Below, in pieces: positions 24,394 to 31,515 of a stretch of 40,981 bases of DNA. This stretch comes from a virus. The stretch covers positions 1-40,981 of IMG/VR virus record IMGVR_UViG_3300022871_000040, one strand, 5' to 3'. Position numbers and translations under genes: made by a program. How positions within the stretch are numbered: position 1 is the first letter of the stretch; every line of letters starts with the position of its first letter. The notes under the pieces are model-generated. The model had not been told where the DNA came from and searched no databases. It saw only the letters and a program-made list of their open reading frames with translations.

Positions 24394-25209
24394 TTAAGAA
24401 TTAAGCCGTTTGAGTTCTTCGATAACATTTTTCGCAGCGTAGCGACCATTGGAATTTAACATCCGCTGCCATGCTTTGTTGTAGGGAGACCAACGAAAAC
24501 CGCGAGATTTTAATATTGTCCGAATCTCCTCCGCTGGTTTTCCGTCGAAGATGAATCTGATTCTGTTGTCGTCTTTGTTCTCCGTCAGTTTGTAGCCTTC
24601 GCCTTCCACGTCTTCGTTTTCCACAATCTGAGTTTGCTTTTGCAGTTGCTCAATCCGCTTTTTTACGCTCCGAATGTTCGCGCTGTCGCCAAAAAAATAA
24701 TAGGCGCTGATTCTTTCGGGTGGAAAAGCGTAATAAGTCCGTTTGTTTAGCATTTCGGTAAATACTTTTTTGTCGGGGTTGTCGTCTTCCATTGCCTCGA
24801 CTTCTTTTAACGCGTTTTCGAGTGTTTTAAATTTCCTCAATTTGCCGTTGTATTTTTTCATATATTCCGCCGTCTTCTCCAGTCCTTCCAGCTTCTCTTT
24901 TAATTTCCTGACCGCTTCGGGATCGTCCGAGCTAATCCCAGCCTTGCCGACTCCCTCGGCTTTTGCTTCGTAGTGTTCCGCCTTTTCTCTCTCTTGCACG
25001 GATTTACCAATTTTCCCAGTTGCGCGGCTTCTAAAGGCTCTGTCGCCTCGCTCGCTATGATGTCCGACGAGGATCGGCTGCCCGAATGGGATTTGGTCGA
25101 GCGCTTTCCAACCTTCACGTGAAAGCCTGTCTGCTCTCGTGGTGAGTGCCGCCGCGGTCTGCTCGTATCGCTCCTTCCGCGCTTGTTGTTTTTCTTCGTA
25201 GTGGTTCAT
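24394..25209 (-). CDS. DUF3560 family protein
   Basis: The protein has 271 residues. The N-terminal part (about 1-105) matches DUF3560: YEEKQQARKERYEQTA, then ALDQIPFGQPILVGHHSE (38-55), RAFRSRA, and GISSDDPEAVRKLKEKLEGLE. The middle is helical. The end has GRWSPYNKAWQRML-like residues (GFRWSPYNKAWQRML, about 235-250), common in the C-terminal part of this family. The biochemical role of DUF3560 is unknown. It occurs on plasmids, conjugative elements and phages. Here it is the main gene of a five-gene minus operon under the palindrome-bearing promoter. Confidence 0.85.
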   Translation of the reverse strand: MNHYEEKQQARKERYEQTAAALTTRADRLSREGWKALDQIPFGQPILVGHHSERGDRAFRSRATGKIGKSVQEREKAEHYEAKAEGVGKAGISSDDPEAVRKLKEKLEGLEKTAEYMKKYNGKLRKFKTLENALKEVEAMEDDNPDKKVFTEMLNKRTYYAFPPERISAYYFFGDSANIRSVKKRIEQLQKQTQIVENEDVEGEGYKLTENKDDNRIRFIFDGKPAEEIRTILKSRGFRWSPYNKAWQRMLNSNGRYAAKNVIEELKRLNS

Positions 25210-25219
25210 ATTAGTAAAA

Positions 25220-25465
25220 TTAATTAATAATCCAGGGCTTGAGTCCAGGAGTTTCGGTCAAAGGTCGATAGACTCCCTTTGTTTTGAAGACTAGCGGTCG
25301 AGTCAGTTTGTTGAGTTTTGCTGTTAGTTTTGCCTTGATATTGGTGATAGCTTTTTTGAAATCTCGCTCGTGACATTTCCTTATTTCACCATCTATCTTG
25401 TTGATCTCGGCAGGATTAATATCCGCCGTGAGCGTGAAGCAATCGTAGAATGTAAGTGTAGTCAT
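25220..25465 (-). CDS. Hypothetical protein in minus operon
   Basis: The protein has 81 residues with a beta-like start (MTTLTFYDCFTLTADI), a central Lys-rich helix (RDFKKAITNIKAKLTAKLNKLT) and an extended end. No recognised domain. It is 10 bases upstream of the DUF3560 gene. On its own strand the leader reads TTTAACTCCTCACCAAA, a variant of the recurring TTAAC...C leader. Confidence 0.65.
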   Translation of the reverse strand: MTTLTFYDCFTLTADINPAEINKIDGEIRKCHERDFKKAITNIKAKLTAKLNKLTRPLVFKTKGVYRPLTETPGLKPWIIN

Positions 25466-25477
25466 TTTGGTGAGGAG

Positions 25478-25678
25478 TTAAAGTCCGATGAAATTGGCGA
25501 AGTTATCTAACACTTTGATCTTTTGCGTTCCGTTTGCCGTTCCGTATTGTTTTGCAATGCCTGTAAATTCTCCCTTCTCTTTTTTGCAGAACTCTAAGAA
25601 CTTTTTTTCGAGGGGCTGGTATTGGAAGCCCAACATCTTGAACACTTTGTCGGCGGCGGTAGTATTTTTGGTAGTCAT
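25478..25678 (-). CDS. First gene of minus operon, hypothetical
   Basis: The protein has 66 residues and is helical and basic with a GQ/Tyr-rich middle (KVFKMLGFQYQPLEKKFLEF). No family is recognised. It is the promoter-proximal gene of the minus operon, about 75 bases downstream of the predicted -10 box, with a leader that includes a C-rich run when read on this strand. Confidence 0.65.
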   Translation of the reverse strand: MTTKNTTAADKVFKMLGFQYQPLEKKFLEFCKKEKGEFTGIAKQYGTANGTQKIKVLDNFANFIGL

Positions 25679-25754
25679 TTTTTATTAGTTAAAGAATTAA
25701 AAAGAACAGAAGTCAAGTGACTCGTTAAGGGGGAATGAGGGGAAGCACGGTTAA

Positions 25755-25783
25755 AGTATATCAGATTGCATATGCAAATGCAA
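25755..25783 (-). promoter_or_regulatory. Promoter of the minus operon with operator in its spacer
   Basis: Read on the minus strand, TTGCAT (25783-25778), a 17-nt spacer and TATACT (25760-25755) make a good sigma70 promoter for the operon that starts at 25678. The palindrome TTGCATATGCAA lies inside the spacer, so a bound repressor would block it. A TTGACA (25814-25809) further upstream could serve a second promoter, with TAGAAT at a short 15-nt spacing. Confidence 0.6.
25766..25777. promoter_or_regulatory. Perfect 12-bp palindromic operator TTGCATATGCAA
   Basis: This is a perfect palindrome, immediately followed by another half-site ATGCAA (25778-25783). A degenerate copy, TTGCATATACAA, lies at 25821-25832, 55 bases away, followed by AAAATGCA. 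The pair flanks the minus promoter region and precedes the ribbon-helix-helix-like gene at 25862, the obvious candidate binder. Confidence 0.6.
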
Positions 25784-25820
25784 GTGTATTCTAATAAAAT
25801 CAACATTCTGTCAAGACGAA

Positions 25821-25832
25821 TTGCATATACAA
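25821..25832. promoter_or_regulatory. Second, imperfect operator TTGCATATACAA
   Basis: It matches the perfect palindrome at 25766 in 11 of 12 positions. It sits 30 bases before the plus-strand regulator gene, so it could mediate autoregulation. The spacing between the operator starts is 55 bases. Confidence 0.5.
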
Positions 25833-25861
25833 AAATGCACTTATGAAATAGAGTCTGGCGC

Positions 25862-26077
25862 ATGAATAAGAAAAATAGAATTTACCGCGAGGAGGATTCT
25901 CACTACGACGCTGTAAAACAAGCGGCGGAATCTCTCGGCATGAAGATAAGTTCAGTCACTAGAATTTTGTTGAAAATGTTCGCTGAAAACCCTAAAATGA
26001 TTCCGTTAGATAATCTTTCCGATAGTAAAAATAACAGCGCAAAGCGCAAGAATGTGAAGCGGAAAAGCAAATGCTAA
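25862..26077 (+). CDS. Small ribbon-helix-helix-like regulator
   Basis: The protein has 71 residues. RIYREEDSHYDAVKQAAESLGMKISSVTRILLKMFAEN fits the beta-strand, helix, turn, helix layout of an Arc/CopG-type DNA-binding domain (about 5-45). A basic tail follows (KRKNVKRKSKC). It is encoded divergently from the DUF3560 operon, beside palindromic operators, which supports a repressor role. Certainty about the fold is moderate because such small domains are hard to identify by eye. Confidence 0.6.
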   Translation: MNKKNRIYREEDSHYDAVKQAAESLGMKISSVTRILLKMFAENPKMIPLDNLSDSKNNSAKRKNVKRKSKC

Positions 26078-26122
26078 TCCGATTATTACAATCCAAAATA
26101 GACATCCAAGCCAATCATTCAT
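26006..26122 (-). CDS. Possible antisense hydrophobic 38-residue peptide
   Basis: The minus-strand frame from ATG 26122-26120 to TAA at 26006 encodes an almost wholly hydrophobic peptide (LFWIVIIGLAFAFPLHILAL). It overlaps the 3' end of the regulator gene, whose Lys-rich codons read as Phe/Leu on the other strand, so part of the hydrophobicity is automatic. The first 15 codons lie in the intergenic gap, where that excuse does not apply. It could be a small membrane toxin or holin-like peptide. Confidence 0.25.
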   Translation of the reverse strand: MNDWLGCLFWIVIIGLAFAFPLHILALCAVIFTIGKII

Positions 26123-26156
26123 ACTAAAATTATCTCACGATTTTAAAATAAAGCAA

Positions 26157-26732
26157 ATGCCACCAGTCAGAAATTCCGACGAGTATAATCTAGCGCCGAT
26201 GTGCCAGCGGAAAGTTTTAGCACTTTTGGAAGAAGCAAAAACTGAATTGCCTAATTTGGTAATTTTTGAAACTCGCCGATCAGTAGAACGACAAGCATAT
26301 TACTATGGGCTAGGACGCTCAAAATGGGCTATGATGCTTGCGTATCCAACCAAATCAGAATATTGGAACTACGCAGCACCAAACTCTCCAAAGCGCACAT
26401 GGACGACCTATTCTCTCCACCTCACTGGCAACGCTGTTGATTTTTGTTTCGATTACGGAGACGGATATTCTTGGAATGGAGATTGGCAGAAACTCCGAGA
26501 ACTTGGGAAAAAACATAAACTGCAATCTCTCTACCCATATGAGAGCGCTCACCTACAGCATAATAAAATTTATGATTTAACTCTCAACCTCATGGAAGAT
26601 ACCGAAAAACTCGCAGGAGAACTTTGGCAAGAAGGGGACAAGATGCAGCTAGAAGGGCAGCGACTAATCGACAAAAGCGTCGAGATAAAAAATCGCGCTC
26701 ATCAAATTGCCGAATCTGCGCGTAACAGCTAG
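26157..26732 (+). CDS. Endolysin: M15-type D,D- or L,D-peptidase
   Basis: The protein has 191 residues. The zinc site of the M15 (VanY / T5 endolysin-like) family is complete: SLHLTGNAVDF gives H88 and D95, and ESAHLQH gives H132. A GLGRS segment and WQKLRELGKKH lie between, as expected. The enzyme would cut peptide cross-links in peptidoglycan. The C-terminal 45 residues (about 145-191) form an extra polar helix, perhaps for oligomerisation. There is no signal peptide, so it needs a holin. No Shine-Dalgarno sequence. Confidence 0.85.
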   Translation: MPPVRNSDEYNLAPMCQRKVLALLEEAKTELPNLVIFETRRSVERQAYYYGLGRSKWAMMLAYPTKSEYWNYAAPNSPKRTWTTYSLHLTGNAVDFCFDYGDGYSWNGDWQKLRELGKKHKLQSLYPYESAHLQHNKIYDLTLNLMEDTEKLAGELWQEGDKMQLEGQRLIDKSVEIKNRAHQIAESARNS

Positions 26733-26819
26733 GCTGTCCAGCCAGAACATCTTCGACCGGATAATTCAGGTTCTTTTCTGGTGGCTTTGTCTTTGTGGAA
26801 TAGTCGCTTTTTTTTAACT

Positions 26820-26847
26820 AAAAAAGCCCTGCGCACTCAGCAGAGCT
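26820..26847 (-). terminator. Rho-independent terminator of the minus lysozyme-like gene
   Basis: On the minus strand AGCTCTGC (26847-26840), a 7-nt loop and GCAGGGCT (26832-26825) form an 8-bp stem with one mismatch, followed by a run of T (26825-26820). It lies 27 bases past the stop of the minus-strand gene ending at 26874. On the plus strand no T-tract follows the stem. Confidence 0.75.
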
Positions 26848-26873
26848 AATTTAGAATTTAACCACTTTCTTGA

Positions 26874-27163
26874 CTACATTGTAACATAAAAGCGAGTTAC
26901 GTTTTCTAGCCAAATTTTACTGCGATCTCCGCCTGTCCACCTAATCGCGTCTGCGAGAGTCGGGAATCCTCCGTATGATTTCCTCCAGTTCCACTTGAAA
27001 CTGGCGTAGGATGCGGCTACTGTGTCAAATTTGACGAATTTGCCTCGTTCACGAATTCCAAAACAATTATTGTGAGTAATTCCGACTCCTCGGGTGCAGT
27101 CCCCTGTCTCAGCTATTGCTACTGCCCGAGAGAGGCGATCGAGATCGACCGCGCCCGCTCCTC
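26874..27163 (-). pseudogene. C-terminal lysozyme-like segment, out of frame with its N-terminal part
   Basis: The last 92 or so codons encode AVDLDRLSRAVAIAETGDC, THNNCFGIR, then ASFKWNWRKSYGGFPTL and IRWTGGDRSKIW. This looks like a peptidoglycan hydrolase-type (lysozyme/glucosaminidase-like) domain with a Glu (AETG) as possible acid. I recall closely similar segments in Patescibacteria genomes. No ATG, GTG or TTG start is near in this frame, though the frame is open upstream to 27533. The protein-like upstream sequence is in the other frame (27119-27490). The two are most simply one gene with a one-base shift. Confidence 0.6.
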
Positions 27164-27490
27164 GGCTATTTTCATTTCCTCCTCTCTGAGACTGATAATC
27201 GTTTGGTTGACTTTCGCTAATTCGACTTCCGCTTCCGACAGTAAAACTTCCGCCGTGTATTTTTGCGCTAGGTAATTTGACTTCACGATTCTCGCATCCG
27301 CTTGCTCCACATGAATATCTTGGAGCCGTAATTCCGCTGTACTGCCATTCGCGAGCAAAGAGGGCAGGAACAAAAAGCAAACAGCATACAAAGCTAATGC
27401 CAAAATTACTCCTGCGATTATTTCTTGTTTGCGGTTTTTGAAAATCCGCTTCGACTGGTTTCCGAGATTTTGTGTTGGTGTGTTTTGCAT
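27119..27490 (-). CDS. Membrane-anchored coiled-coil N-terminal part of a split lysozyme-like gene
   Basis: The protein has 123 residues. The N-terminus is basic, with a transmembrane helix at about 25-45 (IIAGVILALALYAVCFLFLP) and an amphipathic helix at about 60-115 (AEVLLSEAEVELAKVNQTIISLREEEMKIAEE). The frame then hits TAG at 27121-27119, while the lysozyme-like domain continues in the -1 frame. A fused product would be about 205 residues, a membrane-anchored cell-wall enzyme. Either a programmed shift, a recent mutation or a sequence error separates them. The leader has TTTTTAACCCCATGAATC. Confidence 0.65.
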   Translation of the reverse strand: MQNTPTQNLGNQSKRIFKNRKQEIIAGVILALALYAVCFLFLPSLLANGSTAELRLQDIHVEQADARIVKSNYLAQKYTAEVLLSEAEVELAKVNQTIISLREEEMKIAEERARSISIASLGQ

Positions 27491-27546
27491 GATTCATGGG
27501 GTTAAAAATTAAGTAAAAAAGGTTTATTATCAACTTAATTTTAGCT

Positions 27547-27813
27547 ATGGCGGAATTAGTATTAGTTTTGTTTTTAGCATTATTAGTTTTGGTGTGCTAT
27601 AATTTTAGCACAGATAGTAAACGATTGCAAGTGTATTTTCTTGACCACAGCAGCACAGCAATTAGAATACACCCAATGAATAAGCGCACGCTAAATCACG
27701 CAGCTTGGACACTGAATCACCAGCTCGACGAAATCGGAATTATGATTGCGGTACTTGCCCCGATTATTTTTTCGATTTGTGTTGCGGCTAACCACGCTCT
27801 CAAAAATGCCTGA
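27547..27813 (+). CDS. Two-span membrane protein
   Basis: The protein has 88 residues with hydrophobic helices at about 3-18 (ELVLVLFLALLVLVCY) and 63-82 (IGIMIAVLAPIIFSICVAA). A polar loop containing His and Arg separates them. Holin or superinfection-exclusion type roles are possible. It is the first gene of the rightward early block and diverges from the minus lysozyme-like gene. It contains an inverted repeat GTGCTA-N6-TAGCAC at 27594-27611. Confidence 0.6.
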   Translation: MAELVLVLFLALLVLVCYNFSTDSKRLQVYFLDHSSTAIRIHPMNKRTLNHAAWTLNHQLDEIGIMIAVLAPIIFSICVAANHALKNA

Positions 27814-27934
27814 AGTCCCACCTTGCTCTTGCGGATCACGCCGATGGCGAGTGCTCAAAAAAGGCAGAAAATGGAAATGTAAAAAATGTTTCATAATTAG
27901 ACATGAACGAAAAAAAGTTAAAAAATCTCGTTAG
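27806..27934 (+). CDS. 42-residue zinc-ribbon protein
   Basis: The start is the ATG at 27806, overlapping the preceding gene by 8 bases. The peptide has CSCGSRRWRV and KWKCKKC, giving a CxC and a CxxC pair 15 residues apart, as in a small zinc ribbon. The C-terminus is very basic (HERKKVKKSR), suggesting nucleic-acid binding. Confidence 0.65.
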   Translation: MPEVPPCSCGSRRWRVLKKGRKWKCKKCFIIRHERKKVKKSR

Positions 27935-28016
27935 AAAATTCGTAGGCGCACCAGTATTTACCAAGAGGAAAATTAACTTCAACCAACCAATATTTTATAA
28001 ACGCAAAATCTCATGA
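27903..28016 (+). CDS. 37-residue basic peptide
   Basis: An ATG at 27903 inside the end of the zinc-ribbon gene opens a frame to TGA at 28014-28016, which overlaps the next start (ATGA). The peptide is Lys/Phe/Asn-rich (KKLKNLVRKFVG). Two overlaps in a row support translation. Function unknown. Confidence 0.5.
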   Translation: MNEKKLKNLVRKFVGAPVFTKRKINFNQPIFYKRKIS

Positions 28017-28204
28017 CACCACAGGACTACATCGATGCAATCCGAGCAGCCGCAATCGCACTGGAGGAAGAAGGAATAATCATGCCCCAAGAGACTAAAG
28101 AGCTCAATGCAATCGCAAGGATGGCAGAGGAATCAATGCAAGATGAAGCCCGCGACGACGCTCTGGCGGACATTGAAGGTCGAAATAATCCTATAACGGC
28201 ATGA
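28013..28204 (+). CDS. Small helical acidic protein
   Basis: The protein has 63 residues, nearly all helix (IDAIRAAAIALEEEG, ELNAIARMAEESMQDEARDDALADIEG). It is coupled on both sides by ATGA overlaps. The next gene is a RecB-like nuclease, so it may belong to the recombination module. No recognised family. Confidence 0.65.
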   Translation: MTPQDYIDAIRAAAIALEEEGIIMPQETKELNAIARMAEESMQDEARDDALADIEGRNNPITA

Positions 28205-28764
28205 AAATCATCTCCAGAAACTTCCCGAAAATGCGCGGCGATGTAAAAGTCGATTATCTTTTTCAGACTTTTGAAAACATCCACGAACTCGCGAAAATGC
28301 GCGGCGGTGTAGTCGGAAAGCTCTGCACCTTTTTGAGCGATGTCTATAAAAACGGAATACCGGAAACTCAAACCAAAAGCATCAGCGAACTTCCGCTGCT
28401 GATTTGCAAATCAGAAAAGAGACCAGACCAGATAACATCAATCGCCGCCGAAGCAAATGCACGAGGAAACGGAAGGCAGCAGCACGATGTCTTGCAAAGC
28501 TATTTTTTAGATAATGACAGATTCACGATCGCCACCGAAACACCAGTTTGGCGTGACGGAGTTCTCGGACACATCGACCTTATTAGAATAGCTGATGATG
28601 TAGTTGAGGTTTGGGACTACAAACCAGACGCTCATCGGGAGACAAAGGCAGCCAGCCAAATATTGAGATACAGAAACTTTTTAGCAAAATGCACCGGAAT
28701 CCCACTGTCGAACATTCAAGCAGGATACTTCGACGAAAAAAACGCATATTTCCTTAAATTTTAA
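28201..28764 (+). CDS. PD-(D/E)XK exonuclease (RecB/Cas4-like)
   Basis: The protein has 187 residues. The catalytic core shows HDVLQSYF (H95), GHIDLIRI (D126), VEVWDYKP (E136, D139, K141) and QILRYRNFL (Q-x-x-x-Y type motif near 153). The order matches the PDDEXK_1 / RecB-like family used by phages to resect DNA ends for recombination. It lacks the Cas4 cysteine cluster. The next gene is a probable annealing protein, so the two form a recombination pair. Confidence 0.8.
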   Translation: MKIISRNFPKMRGDVKVDYLFQTFENIHELAKMRGGVVGKLCTFLSDVYKNGIPETQTKSISELPLLICKSEKRPDQITSIAAEANARGNGRQQHDVLQSYFLDNDRFTIATETPVWRDGVLGHIDLIRIADDVVEVWDYKPDAHRETKAASQILRYRNFLAKCTGIPLSNIQAGYFDEKNAYFLKF

Positions 28765-28767
28765 AAA

Positions 28768-29361
28768 ATGAATGACAAAGAAAGTCTCGTAGTCTACGAG
28801 CCTAAAGTAATCTCGACAGAAGAAGAAGCCGGGAAGACACTAGCGAATCAATACTTCGCGGAAAACAAAGTCGGAGATTTTACGAAGGTCCCGCGAGAAG
28901 TAAAACTAGCCTTGCTCCAAATCACACACCCGCGATTTATAAAAAAGCGAAAAGTCGCCGCAGTCCAGATTCCATACATCGACCACTTCTACGCTGAGAA
29001 ATGTTTGAACTTTATTTTTAATTTCGAGGTGAGTTGCGAAATAATCTCAAAAGAATTCATCAAACAAGAAAAAGGAACTGAAGCAGAAGTTCAGATGAGA
29101 TTTACTTTTGGGACCGGAGAAAAAAAAATCACTCGCGATGTGTACTCATCTCATAAAGGATTTCCAAACCCAGCCACTACTCGCGGAGATATTCTAAAGT
29201 CGGCAATCTCAAAATCATGGAGCGTAGTAGCGCGGACATTCGGAGTCGGAACGAATCTCGCCGCAATGGAACAGAAAGCTTATGCCAGAGTAGCCAAAAA
29301 AGCACCACCTAAACCAGCCGAACCCAAGAAGGCTGTAGAAAAAGCTTGGGACAAAGTTTAA
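28768..29361 (+). CDS. Probable single-strand annealing recombinase (Rad52-like)
   Basis: The protein has 197 residues. The core (about 45-165) has alternating strands, then DILKSAISKSWSVVARTFGVGTNL, the signature-like helix and glycine turn found near the end of Rad52-type and Sak annealing domains. The C-terminal 30 residues are Lys/Pro/Ala-rich, often the partner-binding tail. It follows a RecB-like nuclease by 3 bases, the classic pair. The family is inferred from motif and context; an Erf- or Redbeta-like protein is the alternative. Confidence 0.6.
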   Translation: MNDKESLVVYEPKVISTEEEAGKTLANQYFAENKVGDFTKVPREVKLALLQITHPRFIKKRKVAAVQIPYIDHFYAEKCLNFIFNFEVSCEIISKEFIKQEKGTEAEVQMRFTFGTGEKKITRDVYSSHKGFPNPATTRGDILKSAISKSWSVVARTFGVGTNLAAMEQKAYARVAKKAPPKPAEPKKAVEKAWDKV

Positions 29362-29371
29362 CCATGAAAAG

Positions 29372-29788
29372 ATGACTGAAGAAATACAACCACCATCGAT
29401 TGAATCACCTGATAGTAAAATAATTTGCCCGACTTGCAGAGTTGGCAAAATAGATAAACCCAAGAACAGAGATAATAAGTGGTTTAGAGGACTAGGAGAT
29501 GAAGATTTATGGAGCGCATACAGCCATGTTTTAAAGCTTAAAGAAGATGGAACTTGGTCAATTCCGATTAGAATATCTTCTTTTTACAGATGTAAGGAAG
29601 AAAATTGTGATAATAGAAAATTATTTGGAATAAATCTAGGAGGATATGACGAAAAAGGGTTTTCTCATGGAAGCTTTCCGATGGTGAGTAAAAAATATCT
29701 TAGAGAAAATTTCAAATTCATATCAAGAGAAACTGGTGACACCGTAGTTTTAAAAATCTCTGACCAAACCACACTAAATAATCTTTAA
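29372..29788 (+). CDS. Zinc-binding hypothetical protein
   Basis: The protein has 138 residues, with ICPTCRVGKI (about 18-27) and YRCKEENCDNR (about 72-82) giving two cysteine pairs for one zinc site. It is more A/T-rich and less uniform in codon use than its neighbours, so it may be a later arrival. An earlier ATG at 29363 ends after two codons and is not used. Function unknown. Confidence 0.65.
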   Translation: MTEEIQPPSIESPDSKIICPTCRVGKIDKPKNRDNKWFRGLGDEDLWSAYSHVLKLKEDGTWSIPIRISSFYRCKEENCDNRKLFGINLGGYDEKGFSHGSFPMVSKKYLRENFKFISRETGDTVVLKISDQTTLNNL

Positions 29789-29798
29789 CAACTTACCT

Positions 29799-30479
29799 AT
29801 GTCCAAAATCCCTTCCTCAGATGAGGCAACCAAAGAACTCTCGGAATACGATCCGCAGATAAAGACAATCATCGCTGCCGCTAACGCCCTCAAAGTTACG
29901 AATGAGGAAGAAAGCCAACACGCAGCGAAATTCCTCGGCGACCTCAAATCCGAAACTGACCGACTCGAATCAAAACGAAAAGAACTAACCGTCGGACTCA
30001 ACGCTACGCTAAAAGTAATCAACAACGGAGCAAAAGTAAGATCAGAACCACTCAAGCAAGCAGATAAAATCGTAAAAGCGAAACTCGGAACTTACCTAGA
30101 CGAGCAAGCAAGGATAGCCGAAGAAGCCGCAGCTAAGGTTCGCGACGAACAGGAAGCAGCCGAAAAGAAAGCGATGGCAAAAGCAGCCGCGGCGAAGAAG
30201 GCAGGAGACGATGAAGCCGCCAAAAAAGCGACAGAGGAAGCAGAGGAGATAAAAAATGTGGAGCCAGAGGTAGAAGCTGCTCCAACATCAGTGCGAACCG
30301 ATGCGGGGCTTGTAAGTAGCAAAAAAGTTTGGACTTTCGAAATCGAGGACGAAACCAAAGTCCCGGACTCATTCAAAATCGTGGACGAAAAAGCGGTCCG
30401 CAAATCAATCGCAGACGGAGAGAGAGAGATACCTGGAATCAAAATTTTCCAAAAAACTCAAATCGCCACTCGATCATAA
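29799..30479 (+). CDS. Coiled-coil recombination-module protein
   Basis: The protein has 226 residues. About 20-155 are heptad-like Glu/Lys/Ala helices, including a very Ala-rich stretch (EAAEKKAMAKAAAAKKAG). The C-terminal part (about 180-225) has VWTFEIEDETKVPDSFKIVD then AVRKSI, EREIPGIKIFQ. That C-terminal block is common in phage proteins encoded beside annealing proteins. Its biochemical role is not settled. The leader is TTTAACAACTTACCT. Confidence 0.75.
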   Translation: MSKIPSSDEATKELSEYDPQIKTIIAAANALKVTNEEESQHAAKFLGDLKSETDRLESKRKELTVGLNATLKVINNGAKVRSEPLKQADKIVKAKLGTYLDEQARIAEEAAAKVRDEQEAAEKKAMAKAAAAKKAGDDEAAKKATEEAEEIKNVEPEVEAAPTSVRTDAGLVSSKKVWTFEIEDETKVPDSFKIVDEKAVRKSIADGEREIPGIKIFQKTQIATRS

Positions 30480-30539
30480 TACTTAAACCAAGTAAAAAGC
30501 GAATCGAAGAAATTAAAAAATCAATCTAACCCCTTTATT

Positions 30540-30983
30540 ATGATTACAAAAACCTTCAAAGTCGGAGATCAAGTAAGAATAAACTGGGAAAAGTCGAATT
30601 ATGAATATTCTGAAAATTATAAATATACCGGGACAGTATTTAATATTTATAATGAAGACTATTATGAAGTCAAAGGGTTTCTTCGTGATGATCCAGAATA
30701 TAGCTTAAGTTTTACATCAAAATACCTAGAACTTATTAAACCATCTAACTCCAAAACTACGAAATCGAAAAGCTCAAAACCCACAATCGAAGTAATCCAA
30801 GACAAGGTAATTAAATTTTCAGACAGTGCAACAAAGTATTATAAGGATGAAATTGAATTAGCGTTTTCTGTAGTAAAAAATCCTCAAGCAATAACTAGAT
30901 GTAAGCTTACTCCTATGCAAGCTCTCGGACTAGCCAAGAAAATCCGTCGAGAAGTAGCACGTCATAAAAAACTCAAATTCTAA
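30540..30983 (+). CDS. SH3/KOW-like small protein
   Basis: The protein has 147 residues. Residues 3-65 look like a small beta-barrel (FKVGDQVRINW, then GTVFNIYNEDYYEVKG, SKYLELIKP). A basic linker rich in Ser/Lys follows, then a helix with LTPMQALGLAKKIRREVARHKK. The leader is TCTAACCCCTTTATT, the best-matching C-rich leader of the early region. Function unknown; RNA or protein binding is possible. Confidence 0.65.
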   Translation: MITKTFKVGDQVRINWEKSNYEYSENYKYTGTVFNIYNEDYYEVKGFLRDDPEYSLSFTSKYLELIKPSNSKTTKSKSSKPTIEVIQDKVIKFSDSATKYYKDEIELAFSVVKNPQAITRCKLTPMQALGLAKKIRREVARHKKLKF

Positions 30984-31192
30984 TGAGACTCCCTACACGA
31001 GAACATTACGCCCAACCGCTCGTAAAGCTCAAGCAAATCAGAAATTTCTACGCCATGGAACGAGCCAAGAAATTAAATGAGCTTGATGTATTCGGACTTA
31101 CCAAGCAAGTAATTATGGGAATGGGCATGGAAGCCGAAGCGATAATTACGGAACTAAAATTCAATCAAGATTATGCACGAAAAAAGACTTAG
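30983..31192 (+). CDS. Small hypothetical protein
   Basis: The protein has 69 residues and is helical and basic (KLKQIRNFYAMERAKKLNELD). It begins at the last base of the previous stop (TAATG) and overlaps the MarR-like gene by 20 bases. No recognised family. Confidence 0.6.
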   Translation: MRLPTREHYAQPLVKLKQIRNFYAMERAKKLNELDVFGLTKQVIMGMGMEAEAIITELKFNQDYARKKT

Positions 31193-31514
31193 AAAACTTT
31201 TAACCAATTTCGATATGACCCCATCTCAACTCACAATGCTCTGGCTCATCAATCAATCTCCTTGCCGTCCGTCTGACCTAACAAAAGAGGTTGTCGGCAC
31301 AAAGTCGAATGTCTCCCAAAGGCTAAACGCAATGGAGAGCGAGGGACTGATAACCAGAGGAAAGTTCACCTCAGACGGTCGCGAAACTACCGTAAAAATC
31401 ACGCCAAAAGGGAAAGAGCTTTTGAAAAAATCAAAGGTGGAACTTTCACGATTTGAACTCTCTGCAAATTTAACTTTGTACAATAAACTAACCGAGGCTG
31501 TTAAAAGGCTTTAA
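31173..31514 (+). CDS. MarR-family winged-helix regulator
   Basis: The protein has 113 residues. The winged helix-turn-helix is clear: MTPSQLTMLWLI, CRPSDLTKEVVGTKSNVSQRLNAMESEGLITR, then the wing KFTSDGRETTVKITPKGKELL. That is the core of MarR-type dimeric regulators, although the protein is shorter than usual (140). It would control phage or host promoters. The start at 31173 lies inside the previous gene. Confidence 0.8.
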   Translation: MHEKRLRKLLTNFDMTPSQLTMLWLINQSPCRPSDLTKEVVGTKSNVSQRLNAMESEGLITRGKFTSDGRETTVKITPKGKELLKKSKVELSRFELSANLTLYNKLTEAVKRL

Positions 31515-31515
31515 A

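Noticed and set aside
27598-27603. TATAAT within the membrane-protein gene as a promoter
   Set aside because: No -35 box at a suitable distance; it is the centre of a GTGCTA/TAGCAC repeat inside coding sequence.
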